Positions 1 through 7,642 of a stretch of DNA of 64,000 bases are shown here, one piece after another (position 1 is the stretch's first letter; each line of letters starts with the position of its first letter). Source of the DNA: Clostridiales bacterium (GTDB lineage: Bacteria > Bacillota > Clostridia > Christensenellales > CAG-138); contig JAILNX010000009.1 in assembly GCA_024691085.1 (NCBI GenBank), positions 1 through 64,000 of the forward strand, read 5' to 3'. Below the pieces are notes generated by a model, which searched no databases, was not told where the DNA came from, and saw only the letters and a list, made by a program, of their open reading frames with translations. The position numbers and the translations under genes were made by a program.

Positions 1-300
1 CGTGATGACGACGACGCGCTCGTCCTCGCGGCTCCGCTCCCTGCGGACATAGCCGGCCTGCTCCATCTTCTTCAGCAGCGGAGAGAGCGTCCCGTTATCC
101 AGCAGCAGCTTTTCTCCGATCTCGCCGACGGGCTGGCCGTCCTTTTCCCACAGCACCAGAAAGACGATGTACTGCGTATAGGTAAGCCCCAGCGGCTTGA
201 GCACAGGCGTATAGAGCCCCGTCACGTGGCGCGCCGCGGCATAGAGCGGAAAGCACAGCTGGTTCGCCAGCTTCATCGCTTCCCGATAATCGTAGTCCAT
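1..300 (-). CDS. ohrR: OhrR-type MarR-family repressor (partial, C-terminus beyond window)
   Basis: The first 100 codons of a winged-helix MarR-family regulator are visible; the 3' end lies left of the window. The protein begins MDYDYREAM and has the OhrR pattern LCFPLY with a cysteine at about residue 16, then GLTYTQYIVFLVLWE, the recognition-helix region DNGTLSPLLKKMEQAGYV and the wing RRERSREDER. In the OhrR family this N-terminal cysteine senses organic hydroperoxides, and oxidation releases DNA. The start is set by GGAGG at 308-312 on the minus strand. No ohr gene is visible here; it could lie to the left. The family assignment is firm; peroxide sensing is inferred from the cysteine. Confidence 0.85.
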   Translation of the reverse strand, partial: MDYDYREAMKLANQLCFPLYAAARHVTGLYTPVLKPLGLTYTQYIVFLVLWEKDGQPVGEIGEKLLLDNGTLSPLLKKMEQAGYVRRERSREDERVVVIT

Positions 301-314
301 CTTGTTTCCTCCAG

Positions 315-361
315 TATATTTTGCACAAAAATATTTTATCAAATATATAAGATGCTGTCAA
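315..361 (-). promoter_or_regulatory. Promoter of the OhrR gene with A/T-rich candidate operator
   Basis: On the minus strand TTGACA (356-361) and TAAAAT (333-338) are separated by 17 bases and precede the regulator gene. The -10 region sits inside an A/T-rich imperfect inverted repeat (about 315-349, arms TATATTTTG and CAAATATATA). OhrR-family proteins usually bind A/T-rich palindromes overlapping their own promoter, so autorepression is inferred. Confidence 0.6.
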
Positions 362-474
362 GCCCAAAATCAGCGCCAAAGCGGGCCGCCGGGGGAGCCC
401 GTGGCCTCGGCCCCTGCGCGGGAGTCGATGGCCCCTGACAAAACGCGCGCGAGGGGGCAAGAGAGCTTTTCTCG

Positions 475-503
475 TTGTAAAGCCGGGGCGAATCGTGTAT
501 AAT
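475..503 (+). promoter_or_regulatory. Promoter upstream of the GNAT-like gene
   Basis: TTGTAA (475-480) and TATAAT (498-503) with a 17-base spacer, about 35 bases before the start at 539. Confidence 0.7.
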
Positions 504-538
504 CGTCTCAGCAAACGTAATATATGGAGATGCAGAAA

Positions 539-1354
539 ATGATCCGGGAAATATACTCTTTTGATGAATATGAGGGTTTTATCCGCGAACTGGCTGCGCA
601 CCCGTTATATTCCGATCCTCATTTTACGTATGACAAGGATAATCTCTATCATTCTCTAAAGGCGAAAGATAAATATGCTTTTGCTGTTTCAGAAAATGGA
701 ACTACCGAGGGGCTTTTTGTCTGGATTGTCCTTCCGGATGATCGATATATTGAGATGCTCATAGGTTTTACCAGGAAAGAAGAAGCGTTTCGTGAGATGC
801 TTTCCTATATGGAGAGGAACTATAGCGGATACCAAATGGATTTTGTATTCAATCCGTTAAATGCTGCGATTTCCCGACCGTTGAAACGGAAAGGGGCGAT
901 ATTTGATCCGGAACAGCAGAAAATGCTTCTGACCGGACCGTCGCCGAATGTATCGACCAGTCAGATAGAACTGCTTTCGGAAAAGTGGACGAAGCAGTAC
1001 TGTGATCTTCATAGTGTCGACACCTATTGGACAGCCGAGCGAATTCTATCGGCGCAGGATGGTTTCAGAGTCCTGCTGGCCATAAAAGACGGACAGGTTC
1101 AAGGATATTTGGATGTACAATACTGCTATGAGATTAATGAGATCTATGACCTGTTTATAAAGCCTGAAGCCTCACAGCAAGGCTATGAATTGGCATTGTT
1201 GGGAAAAGCGATAGAATTGAGCAAGCCGCATCAAATGATGGTAGTAGTCGATGTTGATGCCAAGGCAGAAATAGAACTATATACTGCTGCGGGTTTTAAT
1301 AGGATGGAAGGTCAGAACAGCATTACCGCTTCATATCAAGCAAAAGCAATATAA
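539..1354 (+). CDS. GNAT-like N-acetyltransferase, possibly two tandem GNAT folds
   Basis: A 271-residue soluble protein. The C-terminal half has the late GNAT pattern (substrate-side strands near IYDLFIKPEA, then ELYTAAGF and a last strand), and the N-terminal half looks like a degraded second copy. No substrate can be named. An in-frame ATG lies at 524, but GGAGA at 526-530 sits 8 bases before the ATG at 539, so I chose 539. The gene is clearly more A/T-rich than its neighbours and uses codons such as TTA, ATA and AAA freely, suggesting recent acquisition. It has its own promoter and is followed by a terminator-like hairpin, so it is probably monocistronic. Confidence 0.7.
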   Translation: MIREIYSFDEYEGFIRELAAHPLYSDPHFTYDKDNLYHSLKAKDKYAFAVSENGTTEGLFVWIVLPDDRYIEMLIGFTRKEEAFREMLSYMERNYSGYQMDFVFNPLNAAISRPLKRKGAIFDPEQQKMLLTGPSPNVSTSQIELLSEKWTKQYCDLHSVDTYWTAERILSAQDGFRVLLAIKDGQVQGYLDVQYCYEINEIYDLFIKPEASQQGYELALLGKAIELSKPHQMMVVVDVDAKAEIELYTAAGFNRMEGQNSITASYQAKAI

Positions 1355-1463
1355 ATTCCCGTTTGCAGGGATCCTTCTGACTCTAAGTTTGCACAAGAGC
1401 TTCCTTGCCAGCATTCACAACGAGCATCGGATTTTGCACCCCGAAAACCCGAACAGAGAGACA

Positions 1464-1498
1464 AAAACAGTCGCGACCGTCGATGCCACGACTGTTTT
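1464..1498. terminator. Terminator-like hairpin between convergent genes
   Basis: Arms AAAACAGTCG (1464-1473) and CGACTGTTTT (1489-1498) pair perfectly, with A-rich and T-rich flanks, so it could serve both the gene ending at 1354 and the minus-strand gene ending at 1578. Confidence 0.55.
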
Positions 1499-1577
1499 AT
1501 ATCTTTTCAGTTAGCAAATGGCTGCCTCAAAGCAACTTCCCTGCGAAGCGCAGCCGCACGCGGAGTTCTTTACGTAA

Positions 1578-1994
1578 TTATTCATTAACGATCTCATCAA
1601 TGATCGTCATAGCTTCATTCTCGGTCGAGTAGGGAAACAGCTTATAATATCCGTCGCCCTTTATCATGGCGGAGAGGGAGGCGCGATCTTGATTCCAGAG
1701 CACGAAGCAGGGCTTATTCAGTTTCTCCGCGTAGGCGAGCTCGTACCCCACGCCGTGCGAAGGCGAGGTGCATTCCGCGATAAGAAGATCGCATTCCCGT
1801 ATCCACGCGGTGTCCCGCAAGTAGATCGCGGCGTCGCGGCCGCCTTCGCCCTCGAGGCTTGACAGCGAAAGGTCGCCCACGTGCTCCGTAAGCACGTCCG
1901 AGCTTTCCTTTAAGCGCTCTATCAGCCGCATATAGAGCTCCGCGTCGTTCCTGCCGCCGCGTATCGAGCCCGCAAAATAGACCTTTTTCTTCAT
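1578..1994 (-). CDS. DNPH1/Rcl-like 2'-deoxynucleoside 5'-phosphate N-hydrolase (nucleoside 2-deoxyribosyltransferase family)
   Basis: A 138-residue protein starting MKKKVYFAGSIRGGRND, the hallmark N-terminus of the Rcl/DNPH1 branch of the nucleoside 2-deoxyribosyltransferase fold. TEHVGD near residue 40, and SPSHGVGYELAYA near residue 100 carrying the expected catalytic glutamate, agree with that branch. These enzymes cleave the N-glycosidic bond of deoxynucleoside monophosphates, so a role in nucleotide pool cleaning is likely. The start at 1994 is preceded by GGAGGAGTGG; a longer reading to 2060 has no better site. It is separated from the divergent hydrolase gene by about 110 bases and stands alone. 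Confidence 0.85.
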   Translation of the reverse strand: MKKKVYFAGSIRGGRNDAELYMRLIERLKESSDVLTEHVGDLSLSSLEGEGGRDAAIYLRDTAWIRECDLLIAECTSPSHGVGYELAYAEKLNKPCFVLWNQDRASLSAMIKGDGYYKLFPYSTENEAMTIIDEIVNE

Positions 1995-2054
1995 TTTTCC
2001 ACTCCTCCGGACAGCGAAATTATATACCGCCCGGGACGGAAAGGTCAAGCGCAT

Positions 2055-2083
2055 TTGCATTTTTTGATCATCTGTGTTAAAAT
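2055..2083 (+). promoter_or_regulatory. Promoter upstream of alpha/beta hydrolase
   Basis: TTGCAT (2055-2060) and TAAAAT (2078-2083) with a 17-base spacer, 25 bases before the start codon at 2108. Confidence 0.6.
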
Positions 2084-2107
2084 GTTTCGGTCAGGAGGGC
2101 GATCGGA

Positions 2108-2818
2108 ATGCCTACCGCGCTTATAAACGGTCAACATATCCATTACGAATTCGCAGGCGTACAGGAGCATAAGCTGAGGACGCCCGCCCTTTTGCTGCAC
2201 GGAAACGGCGAAAGCATGAAGATATGGTCGCACGTCGTGCCGCCGCTTGCCTCTACCCGCGGCTTCGTTTTGATGGACAGCCGTTATCAGGGCGAGTCCC
2301 GTCCCGACGATCCCGCGGAGCACGTAAAGCTCAGCTATCCTCTTATGGCGGACGACGCAATTAAGCTGATGGAGGACGAGCTCGCGATCCCCGAATACGA
2401 CGTCATCGGCTTCTCGGACGGCGCCGTGACCGCGCTTTATATGTCGCTTAAGTCCATTCGCGTTAGGAGGCTCATACTCATCGGCGTCAACTCCGATCCG
2501 TCGGGCTTGAAGCCGAGGACGGCGAGGATGATACGGCGCGAGCTCGAGGACGCGATACGCGAAAAGAACAGGGTCAAGGCGGCGCTCATGAGGCTGATGC
2601 TCGAGGAGCCGAAGCTGAGCTTATCGGATCTCGCGAAGATAATTTGCGAAACGACCGTCGTCATCGGGCAGAGGGACGAGGCCGTCAAGCTGCGCCACGC
2701 CGCGGCGGTATCCGACGCGATCCCGCGCGGGAGCTTCGTCGTAATAAAGGGCGCGGGGCACGACGTGCCGCAAACCCGTCCCGAGGAGCTTACCGAGCTT
2801 ATAAGAAGCCTGCTTTGA
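2108..2818 (+). CDS. Alpha/beta hydrolase
   Basis: A 236-residue soluble alpha/beta hydrolase. Visible are the oxyanion-hole segment LLHGNGES near residue 30, the nucleophile elbow GFSDGA near residue 100, a likely acid in VIGQRDEAV near residue 190, and the catalytic histidine in GAGHDVP near residue 218. The cap region between the elbow and the acid is short and helical. No signal peptide is present. A strong Shine-Dalgarno (GGAGGG) supports the start. The substrate cannot be inferred; esterase or lipase-like activity is a family guess. Confidence 0.82.
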   Translation: MPTALINGQHIHYEFAGVQEHKLRTPALLLHGNGESMKIWSHVVPPLASTRGFVLMDSRYQGESRPDDPAEHVKLSYPLMADDAIKLMEDELAIPEYDVIGFSDGAVTALYMSLKSIRVRRLILIGVNSDPSGLKPRTARMIRRELEDAIREKNRVKAALMRLMLEEPKLSLSDLAKIICETTVVIGQRDEAVKLRHAAAVSDAIPRGSFVVIKGAGHDVPQTRPEELTELIRSLL

Positions 2819-2829
2819 ATAATTTTTCC

Positions 2830-2865
2830 CGCCTCCGCGAATGCTTTTAAGCGGAGGTGTTTTTT
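2830..2865 (+). terminator. Terminator hairpin whose 3' arm is the next gene's ribosome site
   Basis: Arms at 2830-2838 and 2851-2859 (core CCTCCGC / GCGGAGG) are followed by six T residues (2860-2865). The 3' arm contains the GGAGG used by the small gene starting at 2866. Confidence 0.65.
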
Positions 2866-3057
2866 ATGACCAAAAAGCGACACAGGAAGATATGGGATTA
2901 TCAGGATGACGACTGCGTAAACGCCGCCTCGTTTACGGAGTGGACGGGGGGCATACCGGTAAAGCCGTCGGATCCCGCCCAGTTCCGCTCGTACGACGAG
3001 CTTCTTCCCACACGGCTTAACACCGTCCCTGACGAGGATGTTCCCGAAGAGGAGTAG
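2866..3057 (+). CDS. Small hypothetical protein, 63 residues
   Basis: I do not recognise this family. The protein starts MTKKRHRKIWDYQDDD, has no membrane segment, and is acidic at its C-terminus (PDEDVPEEE). A GTG nine bases upstream would add three residues, but GGAGG at 2853-2857 with an 8-base spacer points to the ATG at 2866. The ribosome site is inside the 3' arm of a hairpin that resembles a terminator, so expression may depend on readthrough or melting of that hairpin. A strong terminator follows directly. Confidence 0.6.
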   Translation: MTKKRHRKIWDYQDDDCVNAASFTEWTGGIPVKPSDPAQFRSYDELLPTRLNTVPDEDVPEEE

Positions 3058-3065
3058 TCCCGTCG

Positions 3066-3098
3066 GAAGAAAGCGCTTAACGCGCTTTCTTCTTTTTT
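3066..3098 (+). terminator. Rho-independent terminator
   Basis: An 11-base-pair stem (GAAGAAAGCGC at 3066-3076 with GCGCTTTCTTC at 3082-3092), a 5-base loop and a run of six T residues. Confidence 0.85.
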
Positions 3099-3154
3099 GG
3101 CTCTTTTAAATGCCGGAAGAATGTGATATAATTATTATTCGAGGAAATTAAAAA

Positions 3155-3328
3155 ATGAAACGCCGCCATTACCGCATCCACTATAACGATCACACGCAGC
3201 CGCTTCGGCGCGTCCGCCGCCGCGAGGCGCCGTGGGACGTGATACTGCTTGCGCTGCTTGCGCTTCTGATCGCCGCGGGGACCGCTTACGCGATCTGGCG
3301 CTGGGTGAGCGCGAACGGCGTCATTTGA
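3155..3328 (+). CDS. Small single-span membrane protein, 57 residues
   Basis: The reading frame starts at an ATG preceded by GAGGAAA. The first 30 residues are very basic (MKRRHYRIHY... RRVRRREAP), followed by a hydrophobic span of about 20 residues (WDVILLALLALLIAAGTAYA) and a short tail. The positive N-terminus predicts a cytoplasmic N-terminus. A TATAAT at 3127-3132 is a plausible -10 element, with no clear -35. It is followed 18 bases later by another tiny membrane protein and then a lipase-like gene, probably one transcript. Function unknown. Confidence 0.6.
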   Translation: MKRRHYRIHYNDHTQPLRRVRRREAPWDVILLALLALLIAAGTAYAIWRWVSANGVI

Positions 3329-3346
3329 CGGGGAAGGATCATATCA

Positions 3347-3442
3347 ATGAAAAAAGGGTTCAGGATCGTCGCGATAGTGCTTGCAGCGCTGTTCGTGTTC
3401 AGTTTAATATTCGGAATAATCGCCCTTGTGACGGGCTATTAA
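3347..3442 (+). CDS. Tiny membrane peptide, 31 residues
   Basis: An ATG with GGGGAAGGA upstream opens a 31-codon frame beginning MKKGFRIVAIVLAALFVFSL and ending in TGY before TAA. Nearly the whole peptide is one hydrophobic span. It lies between the 57-residue membrane protein and the lipase-like gene with short gaps, so co-transcription is likely. It could be a small membrane-modulating peptide; this is inferred only from shape and position. Confidence 0.5.
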   Translation: MKKGFRIVAIVLAALFVFSLIFGIIALVTGY

Positions 3443-3463
3443 TAAAACAATTGGGGGGCAAAT

Positions 3464-4375
3464 ATGGAAACATTCACCTACCCGTCCTGCACGGGAACAA
3501 GCAGTATCGCCGCGTATAAATGGCTTCCCGAGGGCGAGCCCAAGGCCGTTGTGCAGATAGTGCACGGCATGGCGGAGCACGCGAAGCGCTACGACGACCT
3601 CGCGAATTATCTGACCTCGCTCGGGTATGCGGTCTATGCCGAGGATCACCTCGGGCACGGCGATTCGATCAACGGCGAGGGCAAGAAGGGCTTCTTTGCC
3701 GATGAGGACGGCTGGACGAAGGTCGTGACCGACATCATGACGCTCCACGGCCTTGCGAAGGACGAAAATCCCGGCAAGAAGCAGATCCTCTACGGTCATT
3801 CAATGGGCAGCTTCCTCGCAAGGACGCTTGCATCGCGCTTCCCGGATGAGTTCGACGCATTCGTTTTCTCCGGCACCGCTGGGAAGAATCCCGTGCTCGG
3901 CATTGCCAAGGCGCTCGCCAAGGCGCATATCAAAAAGTTCGGCGCCGCGCATCCCGACGATCAGCTCAACGCCATGGCGTTCGGCTCCTACAACAAGAGG
4001 ATCAAGCCCGTAAGGACTCCCTGCGACTGGCTATCCTGCGACGACGCCGTAGTCGATAAGTACATGGCGGACGACCTCTGCGGCTTCACCTTCACGTCCG
4101 GCGCATTCCGCGACCTGTTCGACGGCCTCGGCGAGATCGCGGGCAAACAGTGGGCGGAGAAGGTCAAAAACGTGCCCATCTACCTCCTCGCCGGCAGGCA
4201 GGATCCCGTCGGCGGCTACGGCAAGGGCGTGGTCGAGGTATCGAACGACCTTCTTAAGACCGGGCACACCAAGGTCGTGCTGCAGCTTTACATGGACGGC
4301 CGCCACGAAATGCATAACGAGGTCAATAAGGACGAGGTCTACCGCGGGATCGCGGCTTTCCTCAAGACGGTTTAA
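3464..4375 (+). CDS. Monoacylglycerol lipase/lysophospholipase-like alpha/beta hydrolase
   Basis: A 303-residue serine hydrolase of the Hydrolase_4 (S33-like) group. It has the oxyanion segment VHGMAEHAKRYDDLA near residue 32, DHLGHGDS near residue 63, the nucleophile elbow YGHSMGS near residue 108, a lid with conserved PCDWLS, the acid in LAGRQDPVGGYG near residue 245 and the histidine in DGRHEMHNE near residue 278. This arrangement is typical of bacterial monoacylglycerol lipases and lysophospholipases. No signal peptide, so it acts on cytoplasmic or membrane lipid. SD GGGGG precedes the ATG, and a terminator follows. Confidence 0.85.
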   Translation: METFTYPSCTGTSSIAAYKWLPEGEPKAVVQIVHGMAEHAKRYDDLANYLTSLGYAVYAEDHLGHGDSINGEGKKGFFADEDGWTKVVTDIMTLHGLAKDENPGKKQILYGHSMGSFLARTLASRFPDEFDAFVFSGTAGKNPVLGIAKALAKAHIKKFGAAHPDDQLNAMAFGSYNKRIKPVRTPCDWLSCDDAVVDKYMADDLCGFTFTSGAFRDLFDGLGEIAGKQWAEKVKNVPIYLLAGRQDPVGGYGKGVVEVSNDLLKTGHTKVVLQLYMDGRHEMHNEVNKDEVYRGIAAFLKTV

Positions 4376-4390
4376 AACCGGAAACGAAAT

Positions 4391-4422
4391 AAAAAAAGCT
4401 CTGCATTTGCAGAGCTTTTTTT
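4391..4422. terminator. Bidirectional terminator between convergent genes
   Basis: GCTCTGC (4398-4404) pairs with GCAGAGC (4409-4415), flanked by seven A and seven T residues, so it can serve the hydrolase (+) and arcA (-). Confidence 0.88.
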
Positions 4423-4434
4423 GTGCTGTATCAA

Positions 4435-5652
4435 TTACCAGATGTTCTCGCGGAGCATCGGCATGCTCATGCAGCGGGGACCGCCGCGTCCCCTTGAGAG
4501 CTCGCCGCCGGGGATCGGGTTGACGTGTACGCCAGCCTTGTCGAGGAGCGCGTTCGTCACGTGGTTGCGGTCATAAGTGATTATGTTCGCAGGCGCGATC
4601 GCGAGGGAGTTCGAGCCCATGTTCCAATGCTCGCGCTTGAAGGCGATCTCGTCTCCGCCGCCCATCTCGATGAACTTAACGTGATCGAGGCGGAGCGCTC
4701 TCTCGAGCACGCGCTCTACGGCGTCGGTGGTGCGGACGACGTTCAGTCCGCCGTGACCAGCGGGAGTCAGCTCGTAAACGTCGAACCACTTGTGGGCGAT
4801 GCAGGGATGGGCGAGGAACTTGTCGTAATCGACGTGCGTCATAAGAACGTCGAGGTGCATATAGGTGCGGTTCGCCGGGTTCTTGAAAAGGAGCACCTTC
4901 TCATAGCCTCTCGCAAAGAGCGTCTTCGCAAGCTTCTCTACCGCCGCGACGCTTGTCCTCTCGCCGGAGCCGATCGCGACGCATTTGTCGGAGAGGGAGA
5001 GCACGTCGCCGCCCTCGATGGGACAGCCGCAGTTGTAATCGTAAAGAAGGTCGACGGTGCCCTTGCCGAACTTCTCGCTGTATTTATGAAGATACCTGAT
5101 GAACAGCGTCTCGCGCATGCGGGCGGGCATGCTCATCGCGCTTATCGCGATGCCTTCGCCGATCGAGAAGCTGATGTCCCTCGTGAAATAGATGTTGGGA
5201 AGGGGATCGGTGAGGAAGGGATAATCGTCGAAAACGAGCGACTGTATGGGCTTTGATGAAACGGACTTAATGTCGTCCCTCGTGATGCCCTTCGCGACCG
5301 CGTCGAAGAGGTTTTCGGACGGAACGGAAAGGAGATATTCCTTTATAGCGGGCTTCAGCGAATCGCCATTTACGCCGATCTCGACGAAATCGTCGATGAA
5401 CGCGCGCCTTATGCCGTCGTCCTCAACGACCTTCGCGAACTCCTTCTCGATATAGACGACGTCGACGCCGGCTTTTTTGAGTATTCCCGCGAACACGTCG
5501 TGCTCCCTGCCTGCCATCTCGACGTCGGGGGTGTCCTCGGCGAGCATGCGTTCGAGGTAATCGGGCATGAGGCTTGCAAGCTCAACGCCCGGACGGTGCA
5601 GCATTACGCGCTTTAACGGTCCTATCTCGCTCTTTACGTTTATATGACCCAT
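4435..5652 (-). CDS. arcA: Arginine deiminase
   Basis: A 405-residue member of the amidinotransferase superfamily that hydrolyses arginine to citrulline and ammonia. It begins MGHINVKSEIGPLKRVMLHRP, has FTRDISFSIG near residue 160, EGGDVLSLSD near residue 215, MHLDVLMTHVD near residue 265, and the C-terminal SRGRGGPRCMSMPM with the catalytic cysteine at about residue 394. GGAGG at 5661-5665 fixes the start at 5652 rather than five codons upstream. The usual partners, ornithine carbamoyltransferase and carbamate kinase, are not adjacent, so here it is a solitary gene; the rest of the pathway would have to be elsewhere. Confidence 0.92.
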   Translation of the reverse strand: MGHINVKSEIGPLKRVMLHRPGVELASLMPDYLERMLAEDTPDVEMAGREHDVFAGILKKAGVDVVYIEKEFAKVVEDDGIRRAFIDDFVEIGVNGDSLKPAIKEYLLSVPSENLFDAVAKGITRDDIKSVSSKPIQSLVFDDYPFLTDPLPNIYFTRDISFSIGEGIAISAMSMPARMRETLFIRYLHKYSEKFGKGTVDLLYDYNCGCPIEGGDVLSLSDKCVAIGSGERTSVAAVEKLAKTLFARGYEKVLLFKNPANRTYMHLDVLMTHVDYDKFLAHPCIAHKWFDVYELTPAGHGGLNVVRTTDAVERVLERALRLDHVKFIEMGGGDEIAFKREHWNMGSNSLAIAPANIITYDRNHVTNALLDKAGVHVNPIPGGELSRGRGGPRCMSMPMLRENIW

Positions 5653-5746
5653 GGAAAGAACCTCCATTTGTTTATACGGCTATTATAACCCGAAGGGGCA
5701 TAACAGTCAACCCCGTTCGGGGCTCGGCGGGAAATGATAAATGTGC

Positions 5747-5774
5747 TTGACTTTATTCCCGAATGCCTTATAAT
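5747..5774 (+). promoter_or_regulatory. Promoter of the heterodimeric ABC exporter operon
   Basis: TTGACT (5747-5752) and TATAAT (5769-5774) with a 16-base spacer. The leader that follows contains a hairpin (GCCGCTT ... AAGCGGC, about 5802-5819). Confidence 0.75.
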
Positions 5775-5851
5775 AGTAGACAAATGTGTTCTTTTAGCGA
5801 GCCGCTTTAAAAAGCGGCGGGGAAAAAGGCAGCTCGGAGAGGAGAAACAGC

Positions 5852-7624
5852 TTGATATTCGGAAAACACATCAACCGCTACTACCTTAAGTATGCGCCCC
5901 TGCTCATTCTCGGCGCGGCGGCGCTCATAATGGTAGACTATTTCCAGCTAATAATCCCGAATCTGTACGGCATGCTGATCGACGGCCTTAATAACGGCGT
6001 TGTCGAATACCGCGGCTCGGTCGTCGCGTTCGACGTCGATTTCCTGCTGGACAAGATCTGCCTGCCCATCGTCGGCATTGTCGCCGTGATGATCGTGGGC
6101 AGGTTCCTGTGGCGCATCTGCTTCTTCGGATCTGCGATCCGCGTGGAGACGAACTTAAGGATCGAGATGTTCGACCACTGCAAGGACCTCTCGAGGGACT
6201 ACTATCAGGTAAACAAGGTCGGCAACCTCATGAGCCTCTTTACGAACGACCTCGACACCATCCAGGAGTGCTTTGGCGACGGACTTTTAATGTTCTTCGA
6301 CGCCCTGTTCCTCGGGATACTCGGCTTCTACAACATGTGGCGCATGAGCGTTCTGATGACGCTCCTCACGCTGATACCCCTGGGGCTCATATTCCTCATC
6401 GGCATCGTCATGGGCAAGACCATGATGAAGAAGTGGGAGGTCAGGCAGCAGGCGTTCTCGAACCTCTCCGACTTCGCGCAGGAGAGCTTCTCGGGCTACG
6501 CAGTCGTCAAGGCCTTCGTCAAGGAACTGAAGCAGCTCATGAGCTTCAAAAAGCTCAACGTCGAGAACGAGAACACCAACGTCAACTACGTCAGGGTATC
6601 GAACCTCATGCACGTTCTCATCGTGACGCTGGTCGAGACGGTCATCTGCATCATTTTAGGCTACGGCGGCTACCTCGTGCACGAGGGCGTGTTCAGCGCG
6701 GGCAGGCTGATGGAGTACATCGGCTACTTCACCTCGGTCGTATGGCCGGTAATGGCGATCTCGATGCTGATCGAAAAGACCGCGCGCGGCAAGGCCTCGA
6801 TGAGCCGAATAGCCAAGCTCCTTGAGGCGGAGATCACGGTAAAGGACGCCGAGGACGCCGAGCCCATCGAAAAGGTCGAGGGCAATATCGAGTTTAGAAA
6901 CCTCACCTTCCGCTATCCGGACGGCGAGTTCGACGCACTATCCGACGTATCGTTCAAAATCAACGCGGGCGAGAGCGTCGGCATAGTCGGCAAGACCGGC
7001 TCGGGCAAGACCACGATAGTCGACCTCATACTCCGCACCTACAACGTGCCGGACGGGACGCTCTTTGTTGACGGGCACGACGTGAACCGCGTCACGATAA
7101 AGTCGCTCCGCGAGGGCTGCGCCTACGTTCCGCAGGACAACTTCCTGTTCTCCGACACCATCACGAACAACATAAACTTCGCTTTTGACGAGACCGACGC
7201 CGAAAAGGTCAAGACTTCTGCCGAGCTCTCCGCCGTCGCGGACAATATCGAGGAGTTCAAGGACAGGTACGAGACCGTCCTCGGAGAGCGCGGCGTGACC
7301 GTATCCGGCGGTCAGAAGCAGCGCATCTCGATAGCGCGCGCGCTCATGAAGGACGCGCCGATACTGATTCTCGACGATTCCGTCTCCGCCGTCGATACCG
7401 ACACGGAGAAGGTCATTTTGAAGAACCTCAAGGAAAACCGTAAGGGCAAGACCACGATACTCATCGCTCACCGCATATCGACCATCAAGGAGCTCGATAA
7501 GATCGTGTTCGTGGAGGACGGGCGCGTGACCGCCGTCGGCAGTCACGACGAGCTTGTTGAGACCTGCCCAGAGTACGCGAAGATGGTCGAACTCCAGCGC
7601 CTCGAGGAAGAGGCCGACAGGTAA
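5852..7624 (+). CDS. ABC exporter subunit with degenerate catalytic site (BmrC/YheI-like)
   Basis: A 590-residue half-transporter with six membrane helices (about residues 15-310) and a C-terminal ATPase domain. Walker A is GKTGSGKTT near residue 380, the signature is VSGGQKQR near 483, and Walker B ends ILDDSVSAVD near 508. Aspartate replaces the catalytic glutamate after Walker B, the hallmark of the degenerate-site half of heterodimeric exporters such as BmrC and TM287. The start is TTG at 5852, supported by GGAGAGGAGA upstream. The partner gene follows after 18 bases. The transported substrate is unknown; multidrug or lipid export are family possibilities. Confidence 0.88.
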   Translation: MIFGKHINRYYLKYAPLLILGAAALIMVDYFQLIIPNLYGMLIDGLNNGVVEYRGSVVAFDVDFLLDKICLPIVGIVAVMIVGRFLWRICFFGSAIRVETNLRIEMFDHCKDLSRDYYQVNKVGNLMSLFTNDLDTIQECFGDGLLMFFDALFLGILGFYNMWRMSVLMTLLTLIPLGLIFLIGIVMGKTMMKKWEVRQQAFSNLSDFAQESFSGYAVVKAFVKELKQLMSFKKLNVENENTNVNYVRVSNLMHVLIVTLVETVICIILGYGGYLVHEGVFSAGRLMEYIGYFTSVVWPVMAISMLIEKTARGKASMSRIAKLLEAEITVKDAEDAEPIEKVEGNIEFRNLTFRYPDGEFDALSDVSFKINAGESVGIVGKTGSGKTTIVDLILRTYNVPDGTLFVDGHDVNRVTIKSLREGCAYVPQDNFLFSDTITNNINFAFDETDAEKVKTSAELSAVADNIEEFKDRYETVLGERGVTVSGGQKQRISIARALMKDAPILILDDSVSAVDTDTEKVILKNLKENRKGKTTILIAHRISTIKELDKIVFVEDGRVTAVGSHDELVETCPEYAKMVELQRLEEEADR

Positions 7625-7642
7625 GGAAGGAGATGAAGAAAG

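Noticed and set aside
95..601. 168-codon minus-strand frame overlapping the regulator gene
   Set aside because: It is in a different frame from the clear OhrR-type coding sequence, has arginine-rich nonsense composition and crosses both promoters.
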